This document shows positions 1-13,300 of a stretch of DNA of 64,000 nucleotides, piece by piece (the stretch's first letter is position 1; each line of letters starts with the position of its first letter). Location of the stretch: positions 930,001 to 994,000 of the forward strand of contig CAJZBQ010000014.1 of assembly GCA_914767885.1 (NCBI GenBank), in the 5' to 3' direction. The position numbers were made by a program, and so were the translations under genes. The notes under the pieces are model-generated. The model ran no database searches. It was given only the letters and a program-made list of their open reading frames with translations, and had not been told where the DNA came from. This stretch comes from Blepharisma stoltei (Eukaryota; Ciliophora; Heterotrichea; Heterotrichida; Blepharismidae).

Positions 1-1
1 T

Positions 2-3000
2 CAAAAATTCAATGAGAGGCTGGAAGAAGGTACTGTCGATGTTGATAAAATAGAAAATTCATATCTTTATATTGAAGAGTGCAAAAAAATTCCTGAGCTA
101 TTTGAAACAACTGAAGCAATTTCTAAAAGTATTCTCGTAAATTTGATAAATCTCTATAATAGAAATTTTGGCTCTTTAACTGAATTCTTCAATAGTGTTC
201 CAATAAAAATAAAGGCTGAACGATTTACTGATATTGAGTCAATAAAAACATTTTCTCATCAGACTGCTTTGCGCTTTAAAGAAATATTATTATTAAGCAC
301 AAAGTCCCCCTCATTTTCGAAATATTATGATATGGAGCCTTACTATAGGAGATATTCCACAAAACTTGATGAATTGGGCGACATTTTTAGTGAAAAGCTT
401 AAGCTTAGTGATGAAAATAGCACTTTCCAAAAAATGTCATCGTTATTAGTTATAGTCAATGAGTTTGCTATTGTTAATGATAATTTTAAATCACTTTCAG
501 CTAAGTATGAAAAAATTCTAAGCACAAAACTTACCCAAACATGCAAAAGCATACTAGAATCAATTGAAATTCATAGCTTTGACAGAGTAAACCAACTGAT
601 AAAATGCCTTGATGAAGCAACTTGAAACGATAATAAAGACATTGCTAAAGACAGATCACATTTTACTATTGAATTAATATTAACAGAAGCAAAAGAAAGT
701 GCTCTAAATATAAGCAATTCTAAGCTTGATCATCCCTTAATAGCTAAAATTTTAAAAAATATTGGCAAGGTCACATTAGCTAAACAAAACTAAATTTATG
801 ATTTGTTTGACCAGCCTAAAAGGAAAGCACTTATTGAGCTTGAAAAAGAAGCCAACAGAATTTTCTGAAATAAAATCATGGAATTTCTCAATTCAATTAC
901 TATTGCCATGCAAGCCTTCAAATTCAATGAAGCTGAAGAAAAAATAAAAGATATCCAAGATCTGAATGCACAAATCATTCCTTTAGAAATCGAAAAAGTT
1001 AGAAAAGAGATTGATGATTTACAATTAAAACTTATACAGGGTATAAATAATTGCACAATCAAGGACCTTAAAGAATTCCCTCAAATTCTGGAGATTGAAG
1101 AAGCTGCCAAGAATTATCCGGTTTATAGAGAAGCTCTAAGTGAAATTATTGGCTTTATTAATGAAAAGCTTGAAACAGCTAAAAACGCATTTCCTAATAT
1201 GCTTCGCCCAGCAAAAAAAACATTGATTGATGATATTACTTTTATTTTAGGTGTTTTGCCTAAAGAAACTAAAGAAAGTGTAGAGATTTTAATCAAAGAT
1301 TTAAAAAAAAATATAAAAAAGCAAAAAAAAGAAATCAGAAAAAAAATTGATGATCTAGCAAAAGAGGAAAACATTAGTGAACTGTGCAAAACACTTCGTG
1401 AGCTAGATAAACAGGAATCCCAATCAGACACACAGTATGCAGAAAGCAAACTGAGAGAAATTTTAACGTCAGTTAAAAGCGAAATAGGCTCGGCTCTTTT
1501 TAAGAAAGACTGAAATATTGTTTTTAATAAAGCACCAATTTTGACCTCAAAAGATGAACTAAAAGATTTAATAAATGACAGTGAAACGACTCTTTCAGAA
1601 ATTTATCAAGGAATTAATCAATTAGTCCAAAGGGCTTTGAGCACCCTGCTAAATATTGACAGCAAGGACAGCAGTGAAGAGCTTGTAGAGGCTTGGAAAA
1701 TTTACGCAACTTTTATGCAATTTAAAACTAAAATCCCAAAATGCTCTGACATTTTTGATGTCAATGATACCATTACAAAGATGCTGGCTGGGATTTCAAC
1801 CTTTTATGCAAAATTATATCAAAATTATATAAAAGAGCTGAGCGACTCCAACAATCTTCACACCTGCGATACAATTTTAAAAAAAATTAAAGACCGAGAT
1901 GACTTTTTGAAAATTTTTAAAATATTTTTAACAGAGCATCAAGGTGATAGCCTTTATGCTAATTGCCAGCAAATTTTGAAGATCCAGCCTTATTCTATAG
2001 AATTTTCCCATAGATGGCGCTGTTTGCCCTTGATTTGCCCATTGGGAAAATTTTTTGGTTTGACCAAACCATATGGGACTGGTCGAACCAAAAAATTTTC
2101 CCAGTGGGCAAATCAAGGGCAAACAGCGCCATCTATGGAAAATTCTATAGTTATGTAGAGAGCTTAAGTGAAGAAGTCTATAAAATAAGCGAGTATTTCA
2201 AAAACCTAAAAATTGAATTTTCTGAAATCCAACACCCTGCTATTCTTGAAATAACTTCCAATAAAATCCAAGAAAAATGAAACAAATTAAATAGATTTGA
2301 AGAAATAAAAAATCATTTAAATCCAGAGATTATAGATTTCGAGAAAGCAAAATCAGCAGCTTTTGAGTCTGTGTTTAACGAAATAGATAAAATTGTAAAA
2401 AAAGCTGTTTCCTTGATTGAGAAAGAAAATGTACAGAAAGAAGATTTTAAAGAAATCCAAATCTGTCATAGCAGCTTGGCTAATTTTGAGAAATATTTAA
2501 CAATCAAAGGTCTTAATTGAGATGAGACTGTCGGGAATATTAGGAAGAAGATTATTGACAGAGCACATGATTTAAGAAGCAGAGCAGAAAGATCAGCAGA
2601 GCCGAGAGAAATCGCAGAAGCTATGATAAGCATAAAAGACATTTCCAATAACTTTCCTTTATTAAAAAGAGAAGTAGATGGAATTATAGACTTATTTTTT
2701 GAAAAATTCCAAAAAAACATTAGGGATAAAGGATTGTTAGCAGCAATCACTCAAGAACTTGAATCACGTCAAAGTGGTTTAGGTCTTAATATAATTACAG
2801 AACACAAATTCTTTGAAGCAGCAATGCAAAAAATATGAGCAAGCAAAACGCAAAAACATGGAATAGAATTTGCATTAAACAATATCAGGGGTGCTAATAT
2901 TAATAAGAACGAGCTGGGTAACAAATACAAAAGCTACATTGAAAGATTTAATTGTATTCAGACAAACTATTGGAGAATTTCGAAGACTGATGGAATTCAT

Positions 3001-4157
3001 AGTGCTATAGACCAAATGGTTGGAGAAATAAAGAATTATTCAAAAAATCTAGCCGTGGACCCTTTAAGCCCAAATATAATCCAGTTAAAAGAGTCTTATC
3101 CAGAGCTTTTGGCTTATCTTGCGAACCTTTGGGGGCTTTTAAACATACAAAAATACCAGAAAGACGAAACTGACGAAGAACAAAAAAGTTCAATTTTTGC
3201 TCCTCATCCAATTCAAGTTCTCTCAATATTCCGTATGCTTGGAATTGGGTATGGAAGAGATGCCACTTTCGGAAATAATTTAGTACAGATTCTTACTGGT
3301 GAAGGAAAATCCATCACATTAGCGTTTTTATGCTCCATATTAGCTTTAATAGGATTTAAAACATATTGTGCCTGCTACAGCTCTTATTTAAGTAGACGAG
3401 ATTTCGTTTATTTTACAGATTTGTATTCAACTTTAGGAATTAACTCGTGGATAGAGTATGGGACCTTCGATACGCTTTGTGAGAACTTTATCAACTATCA
3501 CGGAAATATTAGAGAAATTGCGAATGATTTAATAAATACAGGAGAAATGAAGAAGTCAGCTAATGCAATTTCAGACCGGCCTACAGTACTTCTGATAGAT
3601 GAAGTTGATTTTTTTTTTCTAAATCTTTTTATGGAGCAACTTATAACCCTATTAGATGTATTCAGAATCCTAAATTCAAAGTATTGTCCGACTATATATG
3701 ACAAAACAGAAGGACAATTAATTTTGACGCGCTTATGGATACAAATGAGTATAAGGACTGCTATCGGCAATTTCCAGGATTTGAAATAATTGTTGAAAGC
3801 GCTGTCAGAAGTATGGTACGAGATGTAAATCGTTTTAACGCTCATGAATACAAAGTTATAGACGACGAAATAACCTACAAAGAGCACGATGGTTATACAT
3901 CTACTACTTCATATGGATACGAAATTTTATTTGCCTATTATAACGAAAAAGAAAATGGGAAAATCACTGAAGGAAATTTAGAAAAATATGTTTGTATTAA
4001 TGTGGGATGTGGCAACTTCTCATATGCAGAAATTCCTCACAAGTTCAATTATATCATGGGAGTTACAGGAACTTTAGAAACTTTGGAACCTTATGAAAAA
4101 AATATAATAGAAAATGAATATAATATCAAAATAAACACTGCATTTTCACGTCAATAA
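2..4157 (+). pseudogene. Copy A: GTPase-SecA-VWA giant gene, partial and broken
   Basis: The reading frame is open from the left edge, so the start and the GTPase domain lie outside the window. What remains is the helical stalk and the first part of the SecA-like motor: Walker A LTGEGKSIT near 3295 and the Walker B-like LLIDEVDFFF near 3595-3618. Several in-frame TGA codons (623, 1511, 2278, 2836) align with tryptophan or an ordinary residue in the other copies. Damage: an in-frame TAA at 791-793, a palindrome inserted at 1994-2150, and a 1-nt frame change in a ten-T run near 3609-3618. Homology stops at about 4135, just before the second half of the motor, so the GRGTD and GRSGRQG-type motifs and the VWA domain are missing. 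It faces copy B tail to tail. It is probably a pseudogene; the T-run change could be a sequencing error, the C-terminal loss cannot. Confidence 0.8.
1994..2150. repeat. 157-bp near-perfect foldback palindrome inserted in copy A
   Basis: The two arms begin CTATAGAATTTTCC and end GGAAAATTCTATAG, and are complementary over almost their full length around a short centre near 2070. The flanks carry a possible 4-bp direct repeat TTAT (1990-1993 and 2151-2154). The paralogous genes have no such sequence here. Deleting the palindrome plus one TTAT reconnects the upstream frame (ending ILKIQP) with the downstream frame (VESLSEE). It encodes nothing itself. Confidence 0.85.
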
Positions 4158-4356
4158 AACTGTAAATTTAAAAATTGAACATTATGCTAAATAAGGATAA
4201 AAATTAAACATAAAACTTTAGGACTGTAAATTTATTCTCAATCAAAACATTTTAGCATTTTTGATAACTAATTCTGCTAGAATGTTAGAAAAACGAGTAT
4301 GGAAATTAAATGTATTTATTGTAATAGTAATTTTATCAAATTGAGTAAATTTAATG

Positions 4357-7300
4357 TTAAGTATATGAGCGAGGATACATTTCATCATAAAGTTTTACAG
4401 CTCCTTCTCCAGCTGATTTTCTTAAAACTTCTTTAGAAACTAAATCAGTAAGCCTTTCAGCTCCTGAGCTTGAATTAATATCAAGAAACCCACTTTGGCC
4501 TTTTGTTAATCTTGAAATCTGTTCAAATATAGTTTTAGGTGAATTTTTGACATAAAATGCATTTACTGGAATTTCCTTACTTATAATTTTTGTTAATTCT
4601 CTCTCGTAATATTCAACACTACTATATTTTGATCATGATCTTCTACCTCGTATTATTCTAAATTCCTCAGAAGTATTTGGAGGCGCATCTCCAATCAAAA
4701 TAACTTGCGAGATTGTATCATTTTGTGAAACCTTATTAACATGTCATAGTCCTACTTCAACTGCTTCGTCTTCTCATTCGCCACCCCAAGCCGTCACATT
4801 TTCCATAAATTTTTCCAACACCTCTGATTTATTTGTTCATGGAGAAAATTGTAATACATCGTCTTCACTTTGACACCAATTTCTATAAACGCAGTATTGA
4901 AGCTGAAAGCAATCTTGATTTATATTTTTTTTTGATAAAACTGCACAGACCCTTGAAAACATAGCTTTCACAGTATTTTTAGCACTTTGCATCAAATGCG
5001 ACATAGATCCCGTTGCATCAATTAAAACAATTGTTTTTGAAGTTCCAATATCAATGCTGAGCCCTTTGTTGAGCTCATCCAGAAATGCTTTAGCTCTTGA
5101 TATATTATTATGCTGAAGAAAACTCTGAAATTCAACTGAACTATCATGAAGAGCTTTAGATTCCTTCACATGGTCAGATTCGTTGTTATTCTTAATTTGA
5201 TTATATTTATTTCTTTTTTCATTTAACCCATCATAAACTGTTCCATTATTTTTCATATTTTCAATATCGTTTTTTGAAACCAAAAATTTTTCGAGCTCAC
5301 TATCTAAAAGGACCATGCTGAATGATCCATCTTGGCCTTGCCTTGCAGATCTTCCCATCATTTGAGCTTCTTCTGATATATTTTCTGAAAAAAATACTTG
5401 GATTACATGCACCCCTCCATTGGTCTCAATTTCATGGTTTTGGCATTTAAAATCAGTTCCTCGGCCATAAGCTCTTGTTAATAATGATACTGTATTTGGA
5501 ACTGTGGCTTTTTTAATCATAAAAACCCTGTCGTTTACACTTAAACTTTCTGTCATGAGCTGAATTTCATAATCAGTGTGTTTTAGGTCCGAAATATTAT
5601 AAAAATCCATTAATTTTTTTTCATCTTCAAAAAATACCAATACAGCTCTTTTGCATCCTGCTTTTATGCCTTCTATTTTGCTATTTATTTCAGACATTAT
5701 CTTCATACTATAATCGTCTTTATTTTCTACATAAATGTCTTTGTTTTTTCTAAAACGACGATTACTTTCCCCAAACACTGATGGCATGTAAGTATTTAAT
5801 TTTATATTGTATTTATTCTCTATAATATTCTTTTCATAATCACCTAAAGTTTCTAGAGTTCCAGTGACTCCCATAATGTAATTGAATTTGTGAGGAATTT
5901 CTGCAAATGAAAACATTCCGCATCTAATTCCAATAAAAATATTTTCTTCTAAGCTTTCCTGAGATATATTTCCCTTTTCTTTCTCAAAATAGTATGCAAA
6001 TAATGTATTATATCCATAAACAATATTAGATGAAACTCCGTCGTTTTCTTTATAGCAAATTTTGTCATGCTGTACTATATAGTTATGAGACTCAAACTGT
6101 CTTACATGATTTATCATATCTTTAACAGCCTCTTCAATAATAAATTCAAACCCTGGAAACTGCTGACTGCATAGCCTATACTCAGGCGCATTTCATATTT
6201 CCATCAGTTGAGGTGTTTTTCTTATTTTTCATACATAATCAGTCAGCTTTTTTATAGTATCATGCTTTAGCTTAGCAAGAGGCCGATATATATTTCCATA
6301 GAAGGTTTTGGTGAAGAAGACATCTACCTCATCTATCAAAAGAATTTTGGGTCTTTCTACTGCTCCACTATATGATCCTGGGCATCTTCCAAATTTGATA
6401 AAATCTAAAACAATCGCTCTGATGTCACCTTTTGAGTTAATTTCATCTTCACAAAGTTTGTTAAAAGTTCCATATTTTATATAGGCGCAAATATTTAGGG
6501 CTGTGTATAAAGGTTGGAAATCTTGAAAATCTCTGTTGCTTAGGTGCTCGCTATAGCAGGCGCAGTTCACACTGAATCCTAACAGGGCAAGTATGGAGCA
6601 TAAAAATGCTAATGTTATTGATTTTCCTTCACCTGTTAAAATTTGTACTAGATTATTTTTATTATTTGTATTTCCTTGATAGCCAATTCCAATCATTCGG
6701 AATATTGATAAGATTTGTATTGCATGTGGGGTAACAATTGTAATTTCTTCATCTTGATCATTTATATTTTGATTATATTTTTTAATATTTAAAAGCACCC
6801 ATAACATTGCAATATAGGCTAAAAGCTCAGGTATAAACTCCTTAAATAGGCTAATATCTGGATTTGAAGAGGTTATGGCGTGATTTTTGGACACTATTTC
6901 TATTTGGCTTAATATTTGAGAGATAGCATCATCCGCCCCTTTATCGCCGGCAATACTTCAATATATTCTGTGCAGCTCACTAAAATGTTCAGTGTAATCC
7001 CTATGCTTATCTTCTAACTCTCGCTTATTCAAATTTGTACTTTTGATTTTATCTAGCGCATAAGCTATACCATGCCTCTGGGTCTTATTCAACCATATTC
7101 TTTGCATTACACCCTCAAAAAATTTATGTTCTGAAATAATATAAAGTCCTAGTCCGGTTGGATGTTTTTCTAGTTTTTCAAAAATTGCTACAGGTTTGGC
7201 TTTGTTTTTCTTCCTAAAAGTTTCTAAAAATTCATCCATTATTCTATCCAGTCCTTCTTTTAATAAAGGAAAATTATTTGAAATATTCTTCATTTTTATC

Positions 7301-10300
7301 ATAGAATCTACAATTTCTGTCACCTTAGCTCCATTTTCAGCTTTTTCTCTTAATTCAACAGTTTTATTAAAAATTTTGGCTTCAATTCCTCTGACTCCCC
7401 CTTATTGAGCTAACAAAAAAATTTGTTCGCTCACAGAGGGGGTTTAAAAATAGTATATATAAACTTTATAGAATTTTTTTTTTCAAATTCGTAAAATTTG
7501 GGGAGCGAAAATTAATTTAATTCGTAAAGGTTATGTTTTAAGGCGTAATTTGCTTAAAATAAAACAGAATTAAATAGTGAATTCATTATAATAAATATCA
7601 TTTATATATCAAAATATTTTTTAATAAAAAATTTTTGTTCGCTATTGGAGGTTTTTTAGCCAAAAAATAGGGGCTTTATAATGGTTTATTCGCTTACGGA
7701 TGGTGGAGTGAGTGGCTTTTTTCAATCAAAGCCTTTGATTTTTAGATTTTTCTCAAACATAACCAAGCAATTATAATAAATTCTAATTTTAGTAAATTCT
7801 TCTTCCCAGATTTCATCTTTATTTATCAAATGTGAGGCGTCCTCTACAATTTTATTCATTTCTCTGGATATAGAATCAATTGCTCCTGATTCTATTTTTT
7901 CAAAATTAACAACATGAGGATTTAGGTGATTTTTTAAGTCTTCAAAATTTTTTATTTGGTCTAATCTGTCTTGGATCTCATTAGCACAGTCTTCAAGGAG
8001 TTTTTGGTGCTTTATTTCATCATTTTCAATTTTCAAGTTCGCAAAATAATTACCCAGTTGGCATAAAGCTTCACTTAAGTCTTCTACAAGCCCAAAATAG
8101 CGAGGCAATTTTTTAATTCTTTCATAATCAATGTAAAAGTGATGAGCTTGATATTGTGATAAATATTCTTTAAAAATTCTGAAAAATTCATCCCATTCTT
8201 TAAGTTTGTTTAAAATTTTATTGCAGCTATGGGCATTTTTGGGAGGTTTAAACTCTAAATAGCTTTTATTGAGATTTGCATAAAAATCTGAAATTCCAAC
8301 TAGCATGCTTTCAATAGTATTGTTAAAGTTAAAAATATTTGAAACTCCTTTTTCCTTTTCAAATTTAATTTTAAAGTCCATAAAAATAGTATGACATTTT
8401 AAGGCCTCAATGCATTCTGTGCTTTCATCTTTATGATCAATATTTAGAAGAGAATTATAAGCATTTTCCATAATTTTCTTAACTCCCCCCTCCGTGAGTG
8501 AACAAAAATTTTTTTAATAGAAAAAATTTTTTTATGAAAAAAAAATTGATATATAAGTTAATTATTATAATGAAATCTCAAGCTAATTCTGCTTAATTTA
8601 AACAAATTGCATTTTAAGACATAAATTTTATAATTAAATTACTATTTGCTTCCCAATTATTGCAAATTAGGATTTTTAAAATTTATATATAATTTTTTTT
8701 AAAAAAAAAAATTAACCCCCTCCTTGAGTGAACAATATTTTATGGAGAGCGGGGAGTAAGACTCTGCTCAATTTCAGATAGAATTCAGTCACTGTCTGAT
8801 ATTATATCATTTAATTTGCCTTTATACTCCAAAACCCAAGCATTTTTGAAAGCTTTGTCTCACTCACCTTTATCAATAGCAAGGCATATTTGCTCTTTAA
8901 GATTTATCAAAATATCTCTTAAACATTTTTCTATATAATTAGCTTCCCATGACAAATTAATTTGCTGTGAATAATCAGTTCTTTGCCAATAATTATTATT
9001 TGTTAATTGTGGTTTATTGACAGATTTGAGGTACATGGCACATAATTCTGTTATATTTTGTTCTTTCGCTAATATATTGATTTTTTCCATAGTATATTTT
9101 TTTTGCTCTTTATAGTTTTTCTTAATGTCATCAATTAAAATGTTTGCTAAATTCTTAAAATCACTTGGTAAAAGCTCTAAAATTGAAGATAAATCATTGA
9201 TAATTGACTTTTTTTCTCAAAAGGATTTTGTGAATATAGTGCGTCTTATGCTATCGAATTTTTCATGAATTATATTTTTAACTTGGTTAGGACTATCTTT
9301 ATATTTTGGGAAGTCGTTTGAAGCATTTTCAAATTCTTGCAAGATTAGCCTAGGATTGCAATCTTTAAAATCATTAATTTTGCATGACCTCATAAGATTA
9401 ACTATTGAGCGTGGCATATCATCAAGCTTCTTTTGAACTTTAGAAAGATGATCTTGAATTCCCCATCCAAATATCTTAAATTTCCCTCTCGTTAGTGAAA
9501 AAAAATTTAGTGCAAAGCGAAAAAAAATTTTGATCAATATATATAACAATTATTATAATGAAATCTCTCGTTAATTCTTTTAAATTTTAAAACAACTTGC
9601 ATTTAAAGCATAAATTGGGATTTTTTAAAATTTTGAAGAAAAAAAAATATTCCCTCTGAGCAAATAAAATTTTTGTTCTCTCACAAAGTCACAAAGGAGG
9701 ATAGGTATATCACTTTTCAAATCTTGGATATTTTTCATTTTTACTTCAGCTTCATAATATTTATGAGAGGTAATAGCACTTTCAATTGCATACAGAAATT
9801 CCATAATTTTATCCATAAATATCTTTCTAATGTTTTCCTCTTGTTCACTGAATAATTGAACAACTTCTCTATCAAAAAAACTATAAAAATTATTTTTAAG
9901 AGGAGCGAGTTTTTGAAAATTTGAGCACATAGCGCTTATTTGGGCATGATCTAGCTTAGAATTGTTTATATTTAAAGCGCTTTCTTTAAGGTCTTTCAAT
10001 AAATTTTCAATTTGACAATACACTTTTTCTTTAATTATATCTATATTTTGATTATAAGCCCCTTCATCAAGCATTCTTATTAACTGAATTGCTCTTTCAA
10101 AATTATAACTCTCAATTGATTCAATTATATTTTGGCACGTTTGATCTTGCTTTGAATTTTGTATTTTTCCATAATCAATCGAAATTGTTACAAAATTGTC
10201 ATTAACTTTGGCAAAGTCATTAACAATAGCTAATAGCAAAGACATTTTTTTCAATTCATTTTTATCAACACAGATTCTAAGTTTTTCATTGAAAATTGCG

Positions 10301-13300
10301 CATAAATTATTGAGCTCATTGGTAAAATGATCAAAATGAGGTTGATATTTTAAAAATTTGAAAAATGATTGAGATTTTGTATTCAATAGTAAAATTTCTT
10401 TGAAGCTTAAAGAAAACTGATAAGAATTTTTTTTTATAAGGGTTATATCCCAAGGCCTGTAATCTGAAATATTTTTTGTAATAATATCAAAGCATTTTTT
10501 TGAAGAAAAAAGATTCTTATTGTAGAATTGAGATAATATGGAGAAAATATTTGAAGAAAAAGGCTCGAGAATTTCAGATAGCTCAGGTATAGCTCTGCAC
10601 TCCATAATATAGTTATATGAATTTTCAATTTTATCAATGTCAAGCAAGTTCTTCTCCAATTTTTGACTGAAAATTTCAATAAAATTTTGAATTTTATTTA
10701 TTTCTGTATCAATTTCTTCAATATTTTCTAATCCATATATTTTTTGGATTTCTTCCTTTTTTTCTTCTTCAGAGCATAAAAATTCTTCCCTAATACTTAT
10801 TAGTCTTTTTAAATCATTTTTTTCCTTCTCAATGTCTTGCAACTCTGGGTTAAATTCCCTTTTTATTATTTTCAGCGTTTCCTCAACTCTATCTTTGAAT
10901 TTTATTCAGATATTTTTATCATAATTTTCCAATGAGGGAACAAACTCTTTCAATTGAAGAATTGGGTTTAATTTTTTAACAATATTATATCCTTGAGAAA
11001 CATTAAAAGGAAAATTGATTCCTAAATCAATTTCTTTTAATTCAAATAATAATTTGTCAATATAACTTTTGATCTCTTTTTCTATTCCAGAAAGTTCATT
11101 GCTATAAATTCCTTCTCTGAATTTTTCTATCCATTTTCCTGACTCAAGCCAAGAGAAACAATTGCGCAAGTGGTTAAGATCTATGGATTCAGGAGAATTT
11201 ATAAAAGATTTAACAATTTCTTTTGCTTCTTTTCTGAAATAGCTGATTTTATTTATCAGTGAATTTAACTTTCTTGATAAGAAGCAGAAATTAAATACTC
11301 TATATCAGGTATCTCCATTAAAAGGCTAAATTCATCAAATTTTGGTTCAATTTCAGCTACATTATACGTCTCTTCATTATTAATAAATGATATCACATCA
11401 TCCTTAGCCTTATCAAAGTATTGTTGATATACAATAATAATTGATTGCAAAAACTCCTTTATTTCTAATTTGGAGATAAGAAAATTTAAAGAATGAGTAT
11501 CATTAGCTGATTTTATGATAGTTATATTTTTCTTAGTCCCCCCCCCATCCTTGTTCGAACGACTCGCCATCGTTCGATCAAGGATGGGGGTTAAAAAAAT
11601 TTTTTTGGTAAAAAAAATTTATATATAAAATAAAAAAAATATATATATTTTATTTTATTTACTTTTAAATAAGAGTGTTAAGAGTATTTAATAATTATTT
11701 TTACAGCAAAAAATTGAATTAATTTCATAAAAATACCAATTTTTTAATATTTTGATTTATTAGCTACCCCTTTAAAGTGTATAAATTTTAATTTGTTCCT
11801 CATTAAATTAATTTTGTTTTTTTAAAAATTTAAAAAAATCTCTATTTTATTAGATTATTGGGTTTTAAGCCTAGGTTAATAACTAAATCACTTCGAATAG
11901 TTGACTCCGAAGCTTTCTGTCGTCTCAAAGTCTTTGAAAACAACTTCATTATGTACATCTTCCCAAGCTTTTGATAACTAATATATTTTTATATATATAA
12001 AAATTTGCATGAAATGAAAATCGTTCGATCAAGGATGGGGGTTAATTTCCCCAATTTTTAGGAATTTTTACAGTCAATCGTTCGATCAAGAATGGGGGGG
12101 GGAGTTAAGAATTTCTATATCGTTTTTTGCAATGTATCCTTTGTTTAATAGTGCAATTGATTTTTCACATTTTATAAATAAAATGGCATTCGGTTCGAGT
12201 GAAATTAGCTCCGCTAATTTTTTCTCTCTCATGGAATTTTATTTATGAGGTTGGGTTTTCTTTAGAGAACTTCTGTACAGCAACAGCAGTTTAACTCTGG
12301 CGTATAGGCCCGAGGCAGTGCTCCGAGTTTATCAAGAGGCTTGAAGTTTTACCCCTCAGCACACCTAAGGAGGGTGACCCTTAGGCGGAGCACGCGCAGG
12401 AGCTGAGCAAAGAAGGCAAGGCAACGCAGCTTGTCGAAGCCGAATGCTGTAATTGCCCGTGCCCTGGAGCTTCGAAGTGGGTCGATCCAGATGTCCATGG
12501 GCCAGACGCGTGGACAAATATAGTGGCAGCTCTGGAAACGGCTACCTTTAGTGACGTTAAACGTTATAAAACTTAGTAATATAAAACTTTTCACATCTTT
12601 GCTTTAAGCTTGAAACAAACTTATTTAAAATAATACTATATTTTTCATTTAACTCCCCTCCATGAGCGAACAAAAAATATTTATTAGCTTATGGATGGGA
12701 TGAATTTTTAAATTAAAAAATTATATAAAATTTTAGTATTTGTTTTTCAAAATAGAAAAATCCCAATTGAAAGTAAATATTAAAATTAATTTGGTTTCTG
12801 TTTTGAAATGGAAGCTGCTTAAAATTAAGTAGAATTAGCTAGAGATTTCATTACACTAATTATCACTTATATGCCATTTTTTTTCATAAAAATTTTGATA
12901 ATAAAATAAATTTTTTGTTTGACGCGTGGATTTTAGCCAAATATTAATGGTTTTATTCCTTCACAGAAAGGGGGAGAGTAAGGAATCTAAATTCAAATGG
13001 CCTAAAACAATTCCTAATAATTTTTTTGCTTGCAATAAAGTATTAGCAAAGCTCTCAAAATTATCATTCTTCGTAAAAAATTCAGCAGAAGACAATAAGC
13101 TTTCAATAAGATTTATATATTCTCTACAAATACCTTCATAATTTGGTGTCACATCTTCAAATGTTTCACTCAAAAGTTTTGCATTATTTAATTGTGCTTT
13201 CAAGATATAAGAATCAATATTTTCAGATTTTAAGTTTAGATGAGCAAGACTGAGCTTCGAGATAATATTGGTTACCATTGCAGCTGATTTTACTGTTTCG

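Noticed and set aside
143-9090. Many separate short genes along the copies, each ending at TGA
   Set aside because: The pieces lie in one frame and align end to end with paralogues when TGA is Trp; they are parts of single genes.
12961-13000. Natural C-terminus of copy B at LLSPFL
   Set aside because: The last residues are encoded by the end of a MITE; the gene continues beyond it in frame.
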